Source of the DNA: Brooklawnia propionicigenes | GTDB taxonomy: Bacteria > Actinomycetota > Actinomycetes > Propionibacteriales > Propionibacteriaceae | Assembly: GCF_030297015.1 (NCBI RefSeq) | Contig: NZ_AP028056.1 | Coordinates: 258,939-322,938 of the forward strand | Length of the DNA stretch: 64,000 bases | Reading direction: 5' to 3' | Shown here: positions 35,885 through 45,995 of the stretch, one piece after another | How positions within the stretch are numbered: the stretch's first letter is position 1 | How the letters are laid out: every line of letters begins with the position of its first letter | Program-made: the position numbers and the translations under genes | Notes under the pieces: generated by a model | The model's database searches: none | Told to the model about the DNA's origin: nothing | The model's input: the letters and a program-made list of their open reading frames with translations, nothing else

Positions 35885-36912
35885 GCCGTACGACGATCAA
35901 CGACATCGCCGCGCTCGCCGGGGTCTCCAAGGGCACCGTCTCGCGCGTCCTGAACGGCCATCCGCGAGTCTCCGAGCGCTCACAAGAGGCCGTCTGGCAG
36001 GCGGTGACGCAAACCGGCTACCGGGCGAACGTCCATGCCCGTTCGCTGGCCACCGGGCGCAACAATGCGATCGCCCTGTTGATCGCCGCAGCAAGTGAAC
36101 AGCTTTTCAACGACCCGACCTTCGCCGAACTCATTGAAGGAGTGCGCGACGGACTTCTCGACAGCGATCTCAGTCTGGTGATCCTGATGGGGGGCAGCGA
36201 AATCGAGGATCACCGCACTGTCTCCTACATCAAGGCTGGTCACGTCGACGGTCTGATCCACCTCAATCCCTTCATCGACGACCCGATCACCGCGGGGCTG
36301 GCTGACAGTGCGCTTCCGTTGGTCTTGTGCGGTCCCCGTCCGCCCATCCCGTTGCCGCGCCGGAACTGGCTGGTGACGATGGACGATGTGGGTGGCGTCC
36401 GCCAAGCGCTGGACCACCTCGCATCCCGGGGAGCGCGCACGATCGCGATGATCGGTGGCGATCCGCGCGGAGTCTCGGCCGGCATCAGGTTCCAGGCCTA
36501 CCGCGACTGGCTGGGCCCGAACTTCGACCCAGACCTGTTCGAACCTGGTGACTACGGCACCGGCTCCGGAAACGTCGCCTTCGGACGTCTCCCGGACCGT
36601 CGTCCGGGCATCGACGCGCTCTTCTGCGCCTCCGACCGCATGGCCATCGGGGCGCTGGAGACCGCCTACAGACGGGGCCGGCACGTCCCCGGTGACCTGC
36701 TGGTGATGGGCTTCGACGACCACCAGATCGCCGCGCAGGCAGACCCGCCGCTCAGCACGATCCACCAACCCATCCGCGAGATCGGACGCACCGCGGCCAG
36801 CACGCTGCTCGCAGCCATGGCTGGCGAAACACCATCCGACAAGATATTCCCGACCCAACTCGTCGTCCGTGGCAGCACTTGGCCCCAGTCGACTCCAACC
36901 GATTCCCACTGA
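35881..36912 (+). CDS. LacI family transcriptional regulator
   Basis: 343 residues. The N-terminal helix-turn-helix is TTINDIAALAGVSKGTVSRVLNGHPRVSERSQEAV. The hinge helix region follows, then a periplasmic-binding-type effector domain, with GHVDGLIHLNPF, the dimer-interface FCASDRMAIGALETAYRRGRHVPGDLLVMGFDD and PLSTIHQPIREIGRTA near the end. The start overlaps the enzyme gene by 4 bases. It probably represses its own operon through the palindrome at 32804 until a galactoside or its product binds. Confidence 0.92.
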   Translation: MSRTTINDIAALAGVSKGTVSRVLNGHPRVSERSQEAVWQAVTQTGYRANVHARSLATGRNNAIALLIAAASEQLFNDPTFAELIEGVRDGLLDSDLSLVILMGGSEIEDHRTVSYIKAGHVDGLIHLNPFIDDPITAGLADSALPLVLCGPRPPIPLPRRNWLVTMDDVGGVRQALDHLASRGARTIAMIGGDPRGVSAGIRFQAYRDWLGPNFDPDLFEPGDYGTGSGNVAFGRLPDRRPGIDALFCASDRMAIGALETAYRRGRHVPGDLLVMGFDDHQIAAQADPPLSTIHQPIREIGRTAASTLLAAMAGETPSDKIFPTQLVVRGSTWPQSTPTDSH

Positions 36913-36946
36913 ACCCAACCAACCATCCAACCAAGGAGGAGAACCC

Positions 36947-38257
36947 ATGTCACATCTCAAGCCCACGGGGTCGCTGCCGAGCTTCAGCCGCCGCACCCTG
37001 ATCAGAGGCGCCCTGGCCGCCGGGTTAGCCAGCACCGGCGCCGGCTCCCTCGTTGCCTGCGGCGGCGGCGGGGGCAGCAGCTCCGGTGGCGGCACCGTAG
37101 GTGGCGAGGTCACCTTGGGCGTGTACCAAGGCGACGAGGTGCCCCGCAAGGCCATGCAGGCGATGATCGACGGCTACGCACACGGCAGCAACGTAAAGAT
37201 CAACTTCGTCGACCACGAGACCTTCAAGAACAACATCAACAACTACCTGCAGGGCAACCCCGACGACGTGTTCACCTGGTTCGCCGGCTACCGCGCCCGC
37301 TTCTTCGCCCAAAATGGGCTGGTCAGCGACCTGTCGGATATCTGGAAGAACTTCGACGGCATGCCCGAGTCGATGAAGAACGCCTCGTCGACCACCGACG
37401 GCAAGCAGATCCTCGTGCCATCCACCTACTACCCGTGGGGTGTGTTCTACCGGCCGAGCGTCTGGCAGGCCCGCGGCTACACCGAGCCGAACAGCAAGGC
37501 CGAATGGCTGACGCTGTGCGAGAAGATGAAGGCCGACGGCATCATCCCGCTCGCCTTCGCCAACAAGGGTGGCTGGGAGTCGATGGGCACCTTCGACATG
37601 ATGAATCTTCGCGTCAACGGCTACGACTTCCACGTCTCGCTGATGGCAGGCCAGGAAGCCTGGGACGGTGAGAAGGTCAAGAACGTCTTCAAGACCTGGA
37701 GCGAGTTCACGCCGTTCGAGCAGCCGGACGCCAACGGTCGCACTTGGCAGGAAGGCGCCCAGGCGCTGATCAATGAGCAGGCTGGGATGATGACGCTGGG
37801 CATGTTCATCGGCCAGCAGTTCGAGACCACGCAGTACGCAGACGATCTCGACTTCTTCATCTTCCCGGAGTTCGACCCGGCCATCGGCGCTGACGTGGTG
37901 GAGGCCCCGATCGACGGCTTCATGATGGCCGCCAAACCGAAGAATGAAGCCGGCGCCAAGGACTTGCTGACCTACCTTGCCTCGCCAGAAGCCGTCAACA
38001 TCACCCTCCAGTTCGACCCCTCGGTGATCGGAGCCAACAGCAACGCTGATCAGACGGCTTACTCCGCCTTGCAGAAGAAGGCCGTCCAAATCATTGGTGA
38101 GGCCAAGAACATCTCGCAGTTCCTCGACCGCGACACCCGGCCCGACTTCGCGTCCACCGTAGTCGGCCCGGCCCTGCAGTCGTTCATCCAGAACCCTGCC
38201 GACATCGACAAGATCCTCGCCAACGTCGAACAACAGAAGAAGTCGATCTTCGGCTGA
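36947..38257 (+). CDS. sugar ABC transporter substrate-binding lipoprotein (Tat-exported)
   Basis: 436 residues from ATG 36947 after AAGGAGGAG. The signal SRRTLIRGALAAGLA is a twin-arginine export signal followed by the lipobox LVAC, so a folded lipoprotein is expected. The body matches family 1 carbohydrate-binding proteins (VYQGDEVPRKAMQAMIDGY, YPWGVFYRPSVW, DGFMMAAKPKNEAGAKDLLTYL). It is followed by two permease genes and preceded by the galactosidase and LacI genes, so the ligand is probably a beta-galactoside. The Tat genes tatA and tatC lie at 51.7-53.0 kb. Confidence 0.9.
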   Translation: MSHLKPTGSLPSFSRRTLIRGALAAGLASTGAGSLVACGGGGGSSSGGGTVGGEVTLGVYQGDEVPRKAMQAMIDGYAHGSNVKINFVDHETFKNNINNYLQGNPDDVFTWFAGYRARFFAQNGLVSDLSDIWKNFDGMPESMKNASSTTDGKQILVPSTYYPWGVFYRPSVWQARGYTEPNSKAEWLTLCEKMKADGIIPLAFANKGGWESMGTFDMMNLRVNGYDFHVSLMAGQEAWDGEKVKNVFKTWSEFTPFEQPDANGRTWQEGAQALINEQAGMMTLGMFIGQQFETTQYADDLDFFIFPEFDPAIGADVVEAPIDGFMMAAKPKNEAGAKDLLTYLASPEAVNITLQFDPSVIGANSNADQTAYSALQKKAVQIIGEAKNISQFLDRDTRPDFASTVVGPALQSFIQNPADIDKILANVEQQKKSIFG

Positions 38258-38289
38258 GCCATCCAGCTTCGACCCCAGGAGGTACCACC

Positions 38290-39231
38290 ATGTCAACCGC
38301 CCAGCCCGCCACCCAGGCGGGCACGGGAGCACCCGCTGGTGGCGGAAAGGTCAAACTCCGTCACCAGCGGATGAACTCCCAAGATCGCACGACCGTCGTC
38401 CTGATGGCTGCCATCCCCACCGTGCTGGTGCTCGGGCTGGTCTGGTTCCCAGCGATCAGCTCGGTCATCTTGTCGTTCACAGACTGGAACGGCATCGGCC
38501 CGCTGAGCGATATCAACTTCATCGGCTTCAAGAACTACGTCGACATCTTCACCATCTACCCGCCGTTCTGGCCGGCCCTGCAGCACAACCTCATGTGGTT
38601 GATCTCGCTCTTCCTGATCTTCACACCGCTGGGCATGCTGCTCGCCGTCCTGGTCGATCGGGAGATCCGGGCCTCCCGGTTCTACCAGACCTCCTTCTAC
38701 CTGCCGGTCGTCCTGGCCGGCGCGTTGATCGGCTTCATCTGGCAGTTGCTGTTCTCGCGCGATCAGGGCCTCATCAATGCAGTCCTCGGCACGACGATCG
38801 ACTGGTACGGCAACCCGGAGGTCAACATCTACGCCGCGATGATCGCCAACGGCTGGCGTCACACCGGCTACATCATGTTGCTCTACCTAGCCGGGCTGAA
38901 GGGTGTCGACCCCGCCATCCACGAGGCCGCCTCCATCGATGGGGCCAGCCAGATGCAGACGTTCTTCCGGGTCACGTTCCCGGTGATGCGTCCGACCAAC
39001 ATCATCGTCATGGTGATCACCTTCATCGACGCGCTGCGGGCATTCGACCTGGTCTGGATCATCAACCAGGGCCGCAATGGGCTGGAGTTGATCGCGACGC
39101 TGGTCACGGCCAATGTGATCGGGGAGGCCAGCCGAATCGGATTCGGATCGGCACTGGCAGCCCTGATGCTGCTGCTGAGTTCGATCTTCATCATCATCCA
39201 ACTGCGCATCATGGTGAAGGGAGACGACTGA
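38290..39231 (+). CDS. sugar ABC transporter permease (MalF/UgpA type)
   Basis: 313 residues with six to seven helices. The coupling loop EAASIDGASQMQTFFRVTFPVMRP fits the EAA motif that contacts the ATPase. CAGGAGG precedes the ATG by 9 bases. It lies 32 bases after the binding-protein gene and 1 base before the partner permease. Confidence 0.93.
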   Translation: MSTAQPATQAGTGAPAGGGKVKLRHQRMNSQDRTTVVLMAAIPTVLVLGLVWFPAISSVILSFTDWNGIGPLSDINFIGFKNYVDIFTIYPPFWPALQHNLMWLISLFLIFTPLGMLLAVLVDREIRASRFYQTSFYLPVVLAGALIGFIWQLLFSRDQGLINAVLGTTIDWYGNPEVNIYAAMIANGWRHTGYIMLLYLAGLKGVDPAIHEAASIDGASQMQTFFRVTFPVMRPTNIIVMVITFIDALRAFDLVWIINQGRNGLELIATLVTANVIGEASRIGFGSALAALMLLLSSIFIIIQLRIMVKGDD

Positions 39232-39232
39232 C

Positions 39233-40153
39233 ATGGCCACCACCACTACCGCACCAGTCAACGCAACAGGCTGGGACGGTGACATCGAACTTCGCAAGCG
39301 GAAGGTTTCACCCGGGCGCGTGGCGCTCTACGTCTTCTTGACGATCATGGCGCTGATGTGGCTGTTCCCGATGCTGTGGGCGGTGTACAACTCACTGCGC
39401 GACTATGGCTACACGCTGGAACACGGCTATGTCTCGTTTGGCGGGTTCACCTTGGAGAACTTCCCGAATGCCTGGCGTCGGGGCGGGTTCGCCACCAGCT
39501 TCGGCAACTCGGCTGTCATCACCATCGCCGCGGTGGTCTTCACACTCGCCGCGTCGAGCTGCATGGCGTTCGTGCTCGCCCGGGTGAAGTTCCGGTTCAA
39601 TTTCGCCATGCTTGCCGTCTTCGTGGCCGCCAACCTGCTACCACCGCAATCGCTGCTGATCCCCGTCTACCGGATGTTCCGTTGGGTGCAGTTGCCGGCA
39701 TGGTTGTCGGATTCGGGTTCGTTGCTCAACACCCACGCCGGTGTCATCCTGATCAACGTCGCCTTCCAGACCGGTTTCTGCACGTTCGTCTTGCGCAACT
39801 ACATGATCGGGCTTCCCAAGGCGATGTACGAGGCGGCCGAGATCGATGGCGCGTCCTTGTGGCGGCAGTTCTATGGCATCACCCTGCCACTGATCCGACC
39901 CGCACTGGCGGCATTGGCGACGCTGCAGGTGGCCTGGATCTACAACGAGTTCTTCTGGGCGACGGTCTTGCTGCAATCCGGTGACAAGATGCCGGTGACC
40001 AGCTCGCTGAACAACCTGAAGGGCACCTTCTTCACCGATTTCAACCTGCTCTCTGCCGGCTCGATCATCGCTGCCTTGCCAGTTCTGGTGATCTTCTTCG
40101 TCCTGCAGAAGCAGTTCGTCTCTGGTTTGACCTTGGGTTCCGACAAGGGCTGA
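39233..40153 (+). CDS. sugar ABC transporter permease (MalG/UgpE type)
   Basis: 306 residues. EAAEIDGASLWRQFYGITLPLIRPAL is the EAA coupling loop. A hydrophobic N-terminal helix (VALYVFLTIMALMWLFPMLWAVYNSL) and five others are visible. It pairs with the upstream permease. No ATPase gene follows, so the system must use a shared ATPase such as an MsmK/UgpC-type protein encoded elsewhere. A strong hairpin follows the gene. Confidence 0.93.
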   Translation: MATTTTAPVNATGWDGDIELRKRKVSPGRVALYVFLTIMALMWLFPMLWAVYNSLRDYGYTLEHGYVSFGGFTLENFPNAWRRGGFATSFGNSAVITIAAVVFTLAASSCMAFVLARVKFRFNFAMLAVFVAANLLPPQSLLIPVYRMFRWVQLPAWLSDSGSLLNTHAGVILINVAFQTGFCTFVLRNYMIGLPKAMYEAAEIDGASLWRQFYGITLPLIRPALAALATLQVAWIYNEFFWATVLLQSGDKMPVTSSLNNLKGTFFTDFNLLSAGSIIAALPVLVIFFVLQKQFVSGLTLGSDKG

Positions 40154-40167
40154 TCATGGGCAAATGG

Positions 40168-40198
40168 GACGCCGGGCTGCCGTTGGCGGCCCGGCGTC
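40168..40198 (+). terminator. hairpin terminator of the galactoside operon
   Basis: GACGCCGGGC (40168-40177) pairs perfectly with GCCCGGCGTC (40189-40198), leaving an 11-base loop. It lies 14 bases after the last permease stop. There is only a weak T-run (TTGTG). Confidence 0.6.
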
Positions 40199-40232
40199 TT
40201 GTGCGTTGGTGGCTCTCTTCGGCACAGAACTG

Positions 40233-40334
40233 ATGCCTGCCGATCTGGTGGCCGCCGGCGCCCAGCCGGTGAGCGGACGCGTGCTGGTCCGGGCACTGAT
40301 CGACTCGGGCCTGCGCGTCCGCAAGGCCGGCTGA
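40233..40334 (+). other. short open frame, possible gene remnant (33 codons)
   Basis: An ATG frame of 33 residues (MPADLVAAGAQPVSGRVLVR...RKAG) lies between the operon terminator and the folP stop. Codon third positions are GC-rich as in real genes, and it reads like the C-terminal tail of a larger protein. There is no ribosome binding site. It may be a remnant or chance. Nothing else is seen in the 188-base gap. Confidence 0.2.
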
Positions 40335-40341
40335 ACCGACG

Positions 40342-41229
40342 CTAGCTTCCCCGTTCGCTGCGCAGCGGCGCCCGGTCGCCACGGATCGAGGCGACCATGT
40401 CAACCACCCGGCGGGTCGCCCGCACGTCGTGTGCCCGGAAGACCGTGGCGCCCTGCCAAGCGGCCACTGCGGTGGCCGCCAGCGTTCCTTCGAGACGCTC
40501 GTCGGCCGGCAGATCAAGGGTCTCACCGACGAAGTCCTTGCGACTGATCGCCATCAGCACCGGGTGACCGAGCGCCAGGAAGCGCCCTGTGGCAGCCACC
40601 AGGCGCAGCGAGTCGACCGTCCGCTTGCCGAAGTCGAGGGTGGGGTCGACCAGTACCGCTTCGGACGCCACCCCCGCCGAGACCGCACGCTTGGCACCCT
40701 CGGCCAGCCCACTCAGCACATGCTCAACCACGCCATCCCCGGGGCCGTAGTACACCCCCGTCGGATCGGTGCGTGGCGCAAGCCCGCCGGTGTGTGACAC
40801 GACGTAGCCGGCGCCTTGTTCGGCCGCCACCGCGACCAAGCCGGCGTCCGCCCCCGCCCAGGTGTCGTTGACAAGGTCGACCAGCCCCGCACAGGCGTCC
40901 GCCACCTCGGCGCGCCAAGTGTCCAGGCTGATCAACAGCTCAGGGTGCGCCAGGCGCAGTGCCACCAGGAACGGCCGCACGCGATCGATCTCGACGGCCT
41001 CGGTGACCCAGTCTCCCTCTTGGCCGGCCCGCACACCGCCGACGTCGATGATGTCCACGCCCTCGGAGATCATGCTCGCCGCCCGGGACAGCGCGTCGTC
41101 CAGTTCGAGGTGGCGGGCCGGAGGGTAGAACGAGTCGGGGGTGCGGTTGATGATACCCATCACCGCCGGACGAGCCGCGTCAAACCGTCGGCCGCGGAGC
41201 ACTAAGGGCGCAGGTTGGGGCAAGGTCAT
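40342..41229 (-). CDS. folP2: dihydropteroate synthase-like protein, FolP2 type
   Basis: 295 residues of the pterin-binding barrel family. Motifs are MGIINRTPDSFY, DIIDVGGVRAG, LLISLDTWRAEVA, LVNDTWAG, DPTLDFGKRT and LMAISRKDFVGE. MGIINRTPDSFY and HTGGLAPRT are features of mycobacterial FolP2 rather than of true folate FolP1 (which has NVTDDSFSDGG-like text). The mycobacterial FolP2 paralogue is reported to lack dihydropteroate synthase activity, so a folate role should not be assumed. The next folate genes are not adjacent. Start ATG 41229; the ribosome binding site is weak. Confidence 0.75.
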   Translation of the reverse strand: MTLPQPAPLVLRGRRFDAARPAVMGIINRTPDSFYPPARHLELDDALSRAASMISEGVDIIDVGGVRAGQEGDWVTEAVEIDRVRPFLVALRLAHPELLISLDTWRAEVADACAGLVDLVNDTWAGADAGLVAVAAEQGAGYVVSHTGGLAPRTDPTGVYYGPGDGVVEHVLSGLAEGAKRAVSAGVASEAVLVDPTLDFGKRTVDSLRLVAATGRFLALGHPVLMAISRKDFVGETLDLPADERLEGTLAATAVAAWQGATVFRAHDVRATRRVVDMVASIRGDRAPLRSERGS

Positions 41230-41279
41230 GCTTTCGAGTCTGCCACTGTTGCGCGGCGTCTCCCCCGCAGCCGACGCCA

Positions 41280-41311
41280 AGGGCGCCCCAGCGAGACCAC
41301 CGGGACGCCCT
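41280..41311 (-). terminator. probable terminator of leuA
   Basis: On the minus strand AGGGCGTCCC and GGGGCGCCCT pair over 10 bases with one G-U, separated by a 12-base loop. It begins 14 bases beyond the leuA stop. No U-run follows. Confidence 0.5.
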
Positions 41312-41324
41312 CAGGGTTCAAAAC

Positions 41325-43139
<1,815 letters not shown>

Positions 43140-43154
43140 TCAGTCGGACGCGCC

Positions 43155-43201
43155 AAAAACTCCGCAGCGAGAGGGACTGGCTTTAGCTAGTCTCGCTGCG
43201 G
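43155..43201 (-). terminator. attenuator hairpin in the leuA leader
   Basis: CCGCAGCGAGA (minus strand, 43201-43191) pairs perfectly with TCTCGCTGCGG (43172-43162) over 11 bases with an 18-base loop. AG and TTTTT (43159-43155) follow, a proper intrinsic terminator 48 bases before leuA. The 5' arm lies inside the last codons of the leader peptide. A second CCGCAGC at 43120-43126, just before the leuA ribosome binding site, could pair with the 3' arm instead. Confidence 0.8.
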
Positions 43202-43245
43202 CGACCAAGGAGCAGCGCCAACATGGCGCGCAGGGTCTGAACCAC
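43183..43245 (-). CDS. leuL: leuA leader peptide (leucine-rich uORF)
   Basis: A 20-residue frame from GTG 43245 to TAA 43183 (an internal ATG at 43224 would give 13 residues). Its core is MLALLLGRRSETS. Five leucines occur, four of them within five codons, using TTG, CTG, CTC and CTT. The codons just after the leucine run form the 5' arm of the terminator. A ribosome stalled at the leucine codons would therefore cover that arm and allow read-through into leuA; normal translation and release would let the hairpin form. Leucine leader peptides before leuA are known in other actinobacteria. It is too short for usual gene callers. Confidence 0.75.
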   Translation of the reverse strand: MVQTLRAMLALLLGRRSETS

Positions 43246-43251
43246 GTATCC

Positions 43252-43280
43252 ACGATAAACCAGATGGCCAACTGAACCAA
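43252..43280 (-). promoter_or_regulatory. candidate leuA promoter with leaderless uORF start
   Basis: On the minus strand TTGGTT (43280-43275), a 17-base spacer and TATCGT (43257-43252) predict a transcript starting at 43245, exactly at the GTG of the leader peptide, which has no ribosome binding site. The remaining sequence to 43443 shows no other defined element. Confidence 0.45.
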
Positions 43281-43443
43281 ATGCCGAACATGCGACGGTG
43301 ATGGCAACAACGGACAGATTCTCGCCAGGCTTCGGCTGTTGCTGCGACAATAGGCACAGACGAGACCGCAGCAGGCCATCCACCGTGATCGGAGCGGCAG
43401 CTGCGATGCCTCGAAACCATCCGCGACCAGATTGGTGATGTAC

Positions 43444-44919
43444 ATGGCAAACCTGAATCGCTCCAATTTCCCGGTTGAACGCCGAATCGGGGCGTCGGCT
43501 CCCGATGCCACCGGCATTGTGCACCTGGGAATTGGACAGTTCCACCGCGCGCACGCAGCTGTGAACACGGCGCTCGCGATGGCCGAAGCCGGTGGCGACT
43601 GGGGTATCGTCGGCGTCGCCAATCGCTCCCGCCGCATCATCGACCCGATGCTCAATCAGGACTTCATCTACTCGATTCTGCAGCTCAGCCCCGAGGGCAC
43701 CGACGTGCAGCTGGTGGATGTGCACCGCCGCCTGTTCGTGGCCGCGGAGCAGCCGGCCGAGGTGCTGGCCGCGATCGCCGACCCCAACCACAAGATCGTC
43801 ACGCTGACCATCACCGAGAAGGGCTACAACAAGGACGGCGTCACCGGCCATCTGATGACCGATTCGGCCGAGATCGCTCCCGGGCTGGCCGGACCGGACG
43901 GCGCCAAGGCTCCGCTGGCTCAGCTGGCCTGGGGACTCGTCAAGCGCTCCCAGGAGTCCAAGGCGCCCGTGACCGTGCTGTCCTGCGACAACATGCAGTC
44001 GGCCGGCAACACCACCAAGGCGATGGTCACCGAGTTCCTCCAGGCCGCCGGGGTCGACGACAACACGATGTCGTGGATCGCCGAGAACGTCTCCTTCCCG
44101 AACGCGATGGTCGACCGGATCGTGCCGGGCACCACGGAGCAGACCAAGGCCCAGGTCGAGCAGATCCTCGGTCTGCGCGATGAGGCACCGGTGCCTGCCG
44201 AGGCGTTCACCATGTGGGTACTCGAGGATCACTTCAAGGCCGGCCGGCCGGCGTGGCAGGCGGCACCCGGTGTCACCTTCTCCGACGAGGTCGAGCAGTA
44301 CGAGCTGGTCAAGCTGCGGCTGCTCAACGGCTCACACTCGCTGATCAGCTACCTGGGTGGGCTTAGCAACTCCCCGACCATCCCATCGGCGCGCGACAAG
44401 GAGTTCGTCGCCAAGTCGGTGCATGCCGCGATCTACAACGAGTTCCTGCCCAGCATTGAGCTGCCGCACGGTTTCGACGCGGACGCCTACGTGGCTCAGC
44501 TGTTCCACCGCTGGCAGAACCATGCGCTGGGCGACAAGACCGCCCGGGTCGGGTCGGACGGCTCGGCCAAGCTGCTGCAGCGTATCCCCGAGCCCGCGCT
44601 GCGGCTGCTGAACATGGGCCAGATGCCGAACGAGATGGCGCTGACGGCCGCGTCCTGGATCGCCTGCGTCGCTCCGCCGGCCGGCTTCGATCCCGGTGAG
44701 ATCGCCGCGGAGATGGAAGAGCCGCAGCGCGAGAACCTCGCCAAGGCCACCGCGGGCGCCAAGAACACCCACGAGCATGTCGAGAAGATCATGACCGGCG
44801 GGTTCTTCCCGACCGAACTCGGTGAGCACGCCGAGTTCACTGATCGTGTCGCCGAGCTGCTCGACATCATCGTCACCGACGGTGTCGAGGCCGCCGCGAA
44901 CAACGCCCTCGGAGAGTAA
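43444..44919 (+). CDS. mannitol dehydrogenase family oxidoreductase (mannitol 2-dehydrogenase or fructuronate reductase)
   Basis: 491 residues from ATG 43444; GTG/ATG codons 12 bases earlier are possible. GIVHLGIGQFHRAHAAVNTALA is the N-terminal NAD-binding motif of this family, and KLRLLNGSHSLISYLGGL holds the catalytic lysine and the N/H pair. Such enzymes interconvert mannitol and fructose, or mannonate and fructuronate. No uronate or mannitol genes flank it, so the substrate cannot be decided. It is divergent from leuA and convergent with era. Confidence 0.85.
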   Translation: MANLNRSNFPVERRIGASAPDATGIVHLGIGQFHRAHAAVNTALAMAEAGGDWGIVGVANRSRRIIDPMLNQDFIYSILQLSPEGTDVQLVDVHRRLFVAAEQPAEVLAAIADPNHKIVTLTITEKGYNKDGVTGHLMTDSAEIAPGLAGPDGAKAPLAQLAWGLVKRSQESKAPVTVLSCDNMQSAGNTTKAMVTEFLQAAGVDDNTMSWIAENVSFPNAMVDRIVPGTTEQTKAQVEQILGLRDEAPVPAEAFTMWVLEDHFKAGRPAWQAAPGVTFSDEVEQYELVKLRLLNGSHSLISYLGGLSNSPTIPSARDKEFVAKSVHAAIYNEFLPSIELPHGFDADAYVAQLFHRWQNHALGDKTARVGSDGSAKLLQRIPEPALRLLNMGQMPNEMALTAASWIACVAPPAGFDPGEIAAEMEEPQRENLAKATAGAKNTHEHVEKIMTGGFFPTELGEHAEFTDRVAELLDIIVTDGVEAAANNALGE

Positions 44920-44941
44920 TCCTCGAGTCGGACGAATCGAC

Positions 44942-44981
44942 GCCCGGGCCGCCGCCGCGATCATGCGGCGCCGGACCGGGC
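44942..44981. terminator. GC-rich hairpin between convergent genes
   Basis: GCCCGG (44942-44947) pairs with CCGGGC (44976-44981), and inside it CGCCGC (44953-44958) pairs with GCGGCG (44965-44970). It lies between the mannitol dehydrogenase-type gene and era, which converge, and may act in both directions. Confidence 0.45.
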
Positions 44982-44985
44982 GTTC

Positions 44986-45035
44986 GGTGTTTGTTAGCGA
45001 CGGTGTTTGTTAGCGACTCAGTATTTGTTGGCGAC
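44986..45035. repeat. short tandem repeat between convergent genes
   Basis: GGTGTTTGTTAGCGAC occurs twice in tandem (44986-45001, 45002-45017). A third, diverged unit (45018-45035) reads TCAGTATTTGTTGGCGAC. It has lower GC than its surroundings and no gene is supported here. Confidence 0.6.
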
Positions 45036-45053
45036 TCAGTAACTTGCCGGCGC

Positions 45054-45995
45054 TCAGAAACCCAACCGGTTGAGGTGTCTGGGATCGCGCTGCCACTCCT
45101 TGAGCACCTTCACCTTGAGGTCCAGATGCACTGGGGTACCCAGCAGGGCGCTGATCTGGCGGCGCGCATCGGTGCCCACCTGTTTGATGTGTTCACCGCC
45201 GCGTCCGATCATGATCGGCTTCTGCGAATCGCGTTCGACTACCAGCGATGCGTAGATGTCCAGCAGTGGACGATCATCCGGGCGTCCGGCTCGTAATCCC
45301 ATCTCGTCGATCTCGACGGCTATCGAGTGGGGCAGTTCGTCGCGCACGCCCTCGAGCGCGGCCTCGCGGATGAGCTCGCCGACCAGCGTTTCGGTGGGCT
45401 CGTCGGTCACCTCGCCGTCGGGATAGTAGGCCGGGCCTTCGTCCAGCATCGAGATCAGCACGTCGGCAACCTCATCCACCTGGCCGCCTGATAACGCCGA
45501 GCAGGGCACGATCTCGTCGAACGTGAGCCCCGCCTTCTCCTGCAGCGCGGCGATCTCCAGCAGCTGCTTGGCGACGCGCTCGGGACTGACCAGGTCGGTC
45601 TTCGAGCAGATCGCGGCCAGCCGTGGCGGATGCGGCAGGGATGCGACCTCGCGCACCAGATACTCATCTCCGGGCCCGACGTGCTGGTTGGCCGGGAAGA
45701 TGATCGCGATCACATCCACCTCGCTCCAGGTGGCGTAGACCAGATCGTTCAACCGCTCCTGAAGCAACGAGCGCGGCTTGCTGAGCCCGGGGGTGTCGAT
45801 GATCACCAGCTGGGCGTCCGGTCGCGAAATGATGCCTCGCACAGCATGCCTGGTGGTCTGCGGTTTGCTGCTGGTGATGGCGACCTTGCTGCCCACCAGC
45901 GCGTTGGTCAGGGTCGACTTGCCGGCATTGGGACGCCCGACGAAACAGACGAAGCCCGACTTGAAGCCTTCCGGAGTTGCTACCTGCTCAGTCAT
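45054..45995 (-). CDS. era: GTPase Era
   Basis: 313 residues. The GTPase domain shows G1 GRPNAGKST, the effector TTRHAVRGI, G3 DTPG and a G4 variant SKTD. The C-terminal KH domain holds IMIGRGGEHIKQVGTDARRQI. Era binds 16S rRNA during 30S assembly. ATG 45995 overlaps the stop of the CBS-domain protein by 8 bases, so the genes form one operon with ybeY and phoH. A longer in-frame extension to 46193 is rejected. Confidence 0.95.
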   Translation of the reverse strand: MTEQVATPEGFKSGFVCFVGRPNAGKSTLTNALVGSKVAITSSKPQTTRHAVRGIISRPDAQLVIIDTPGLSKPRSLLQERLNDLVYATWSEVDVIAIIFPANQHVGPGDEYLVREVASLPHPPRLAAICSKTDLVSPERVAKQLLEIAALQEKAGLTFDEIVPCSALSGGQVDEVADVLISMLDEGPAYYPDGEVTDEPTETLVGELIREAALEGVRDELPHSIAVEIDEMGLRAGRPDDRPLLDIYASLVVERDSQKPIMIGRGGEHIKQVGTDARRQISALLGTPVHLDLKVKVLKEWQRDPRHLNRLGF

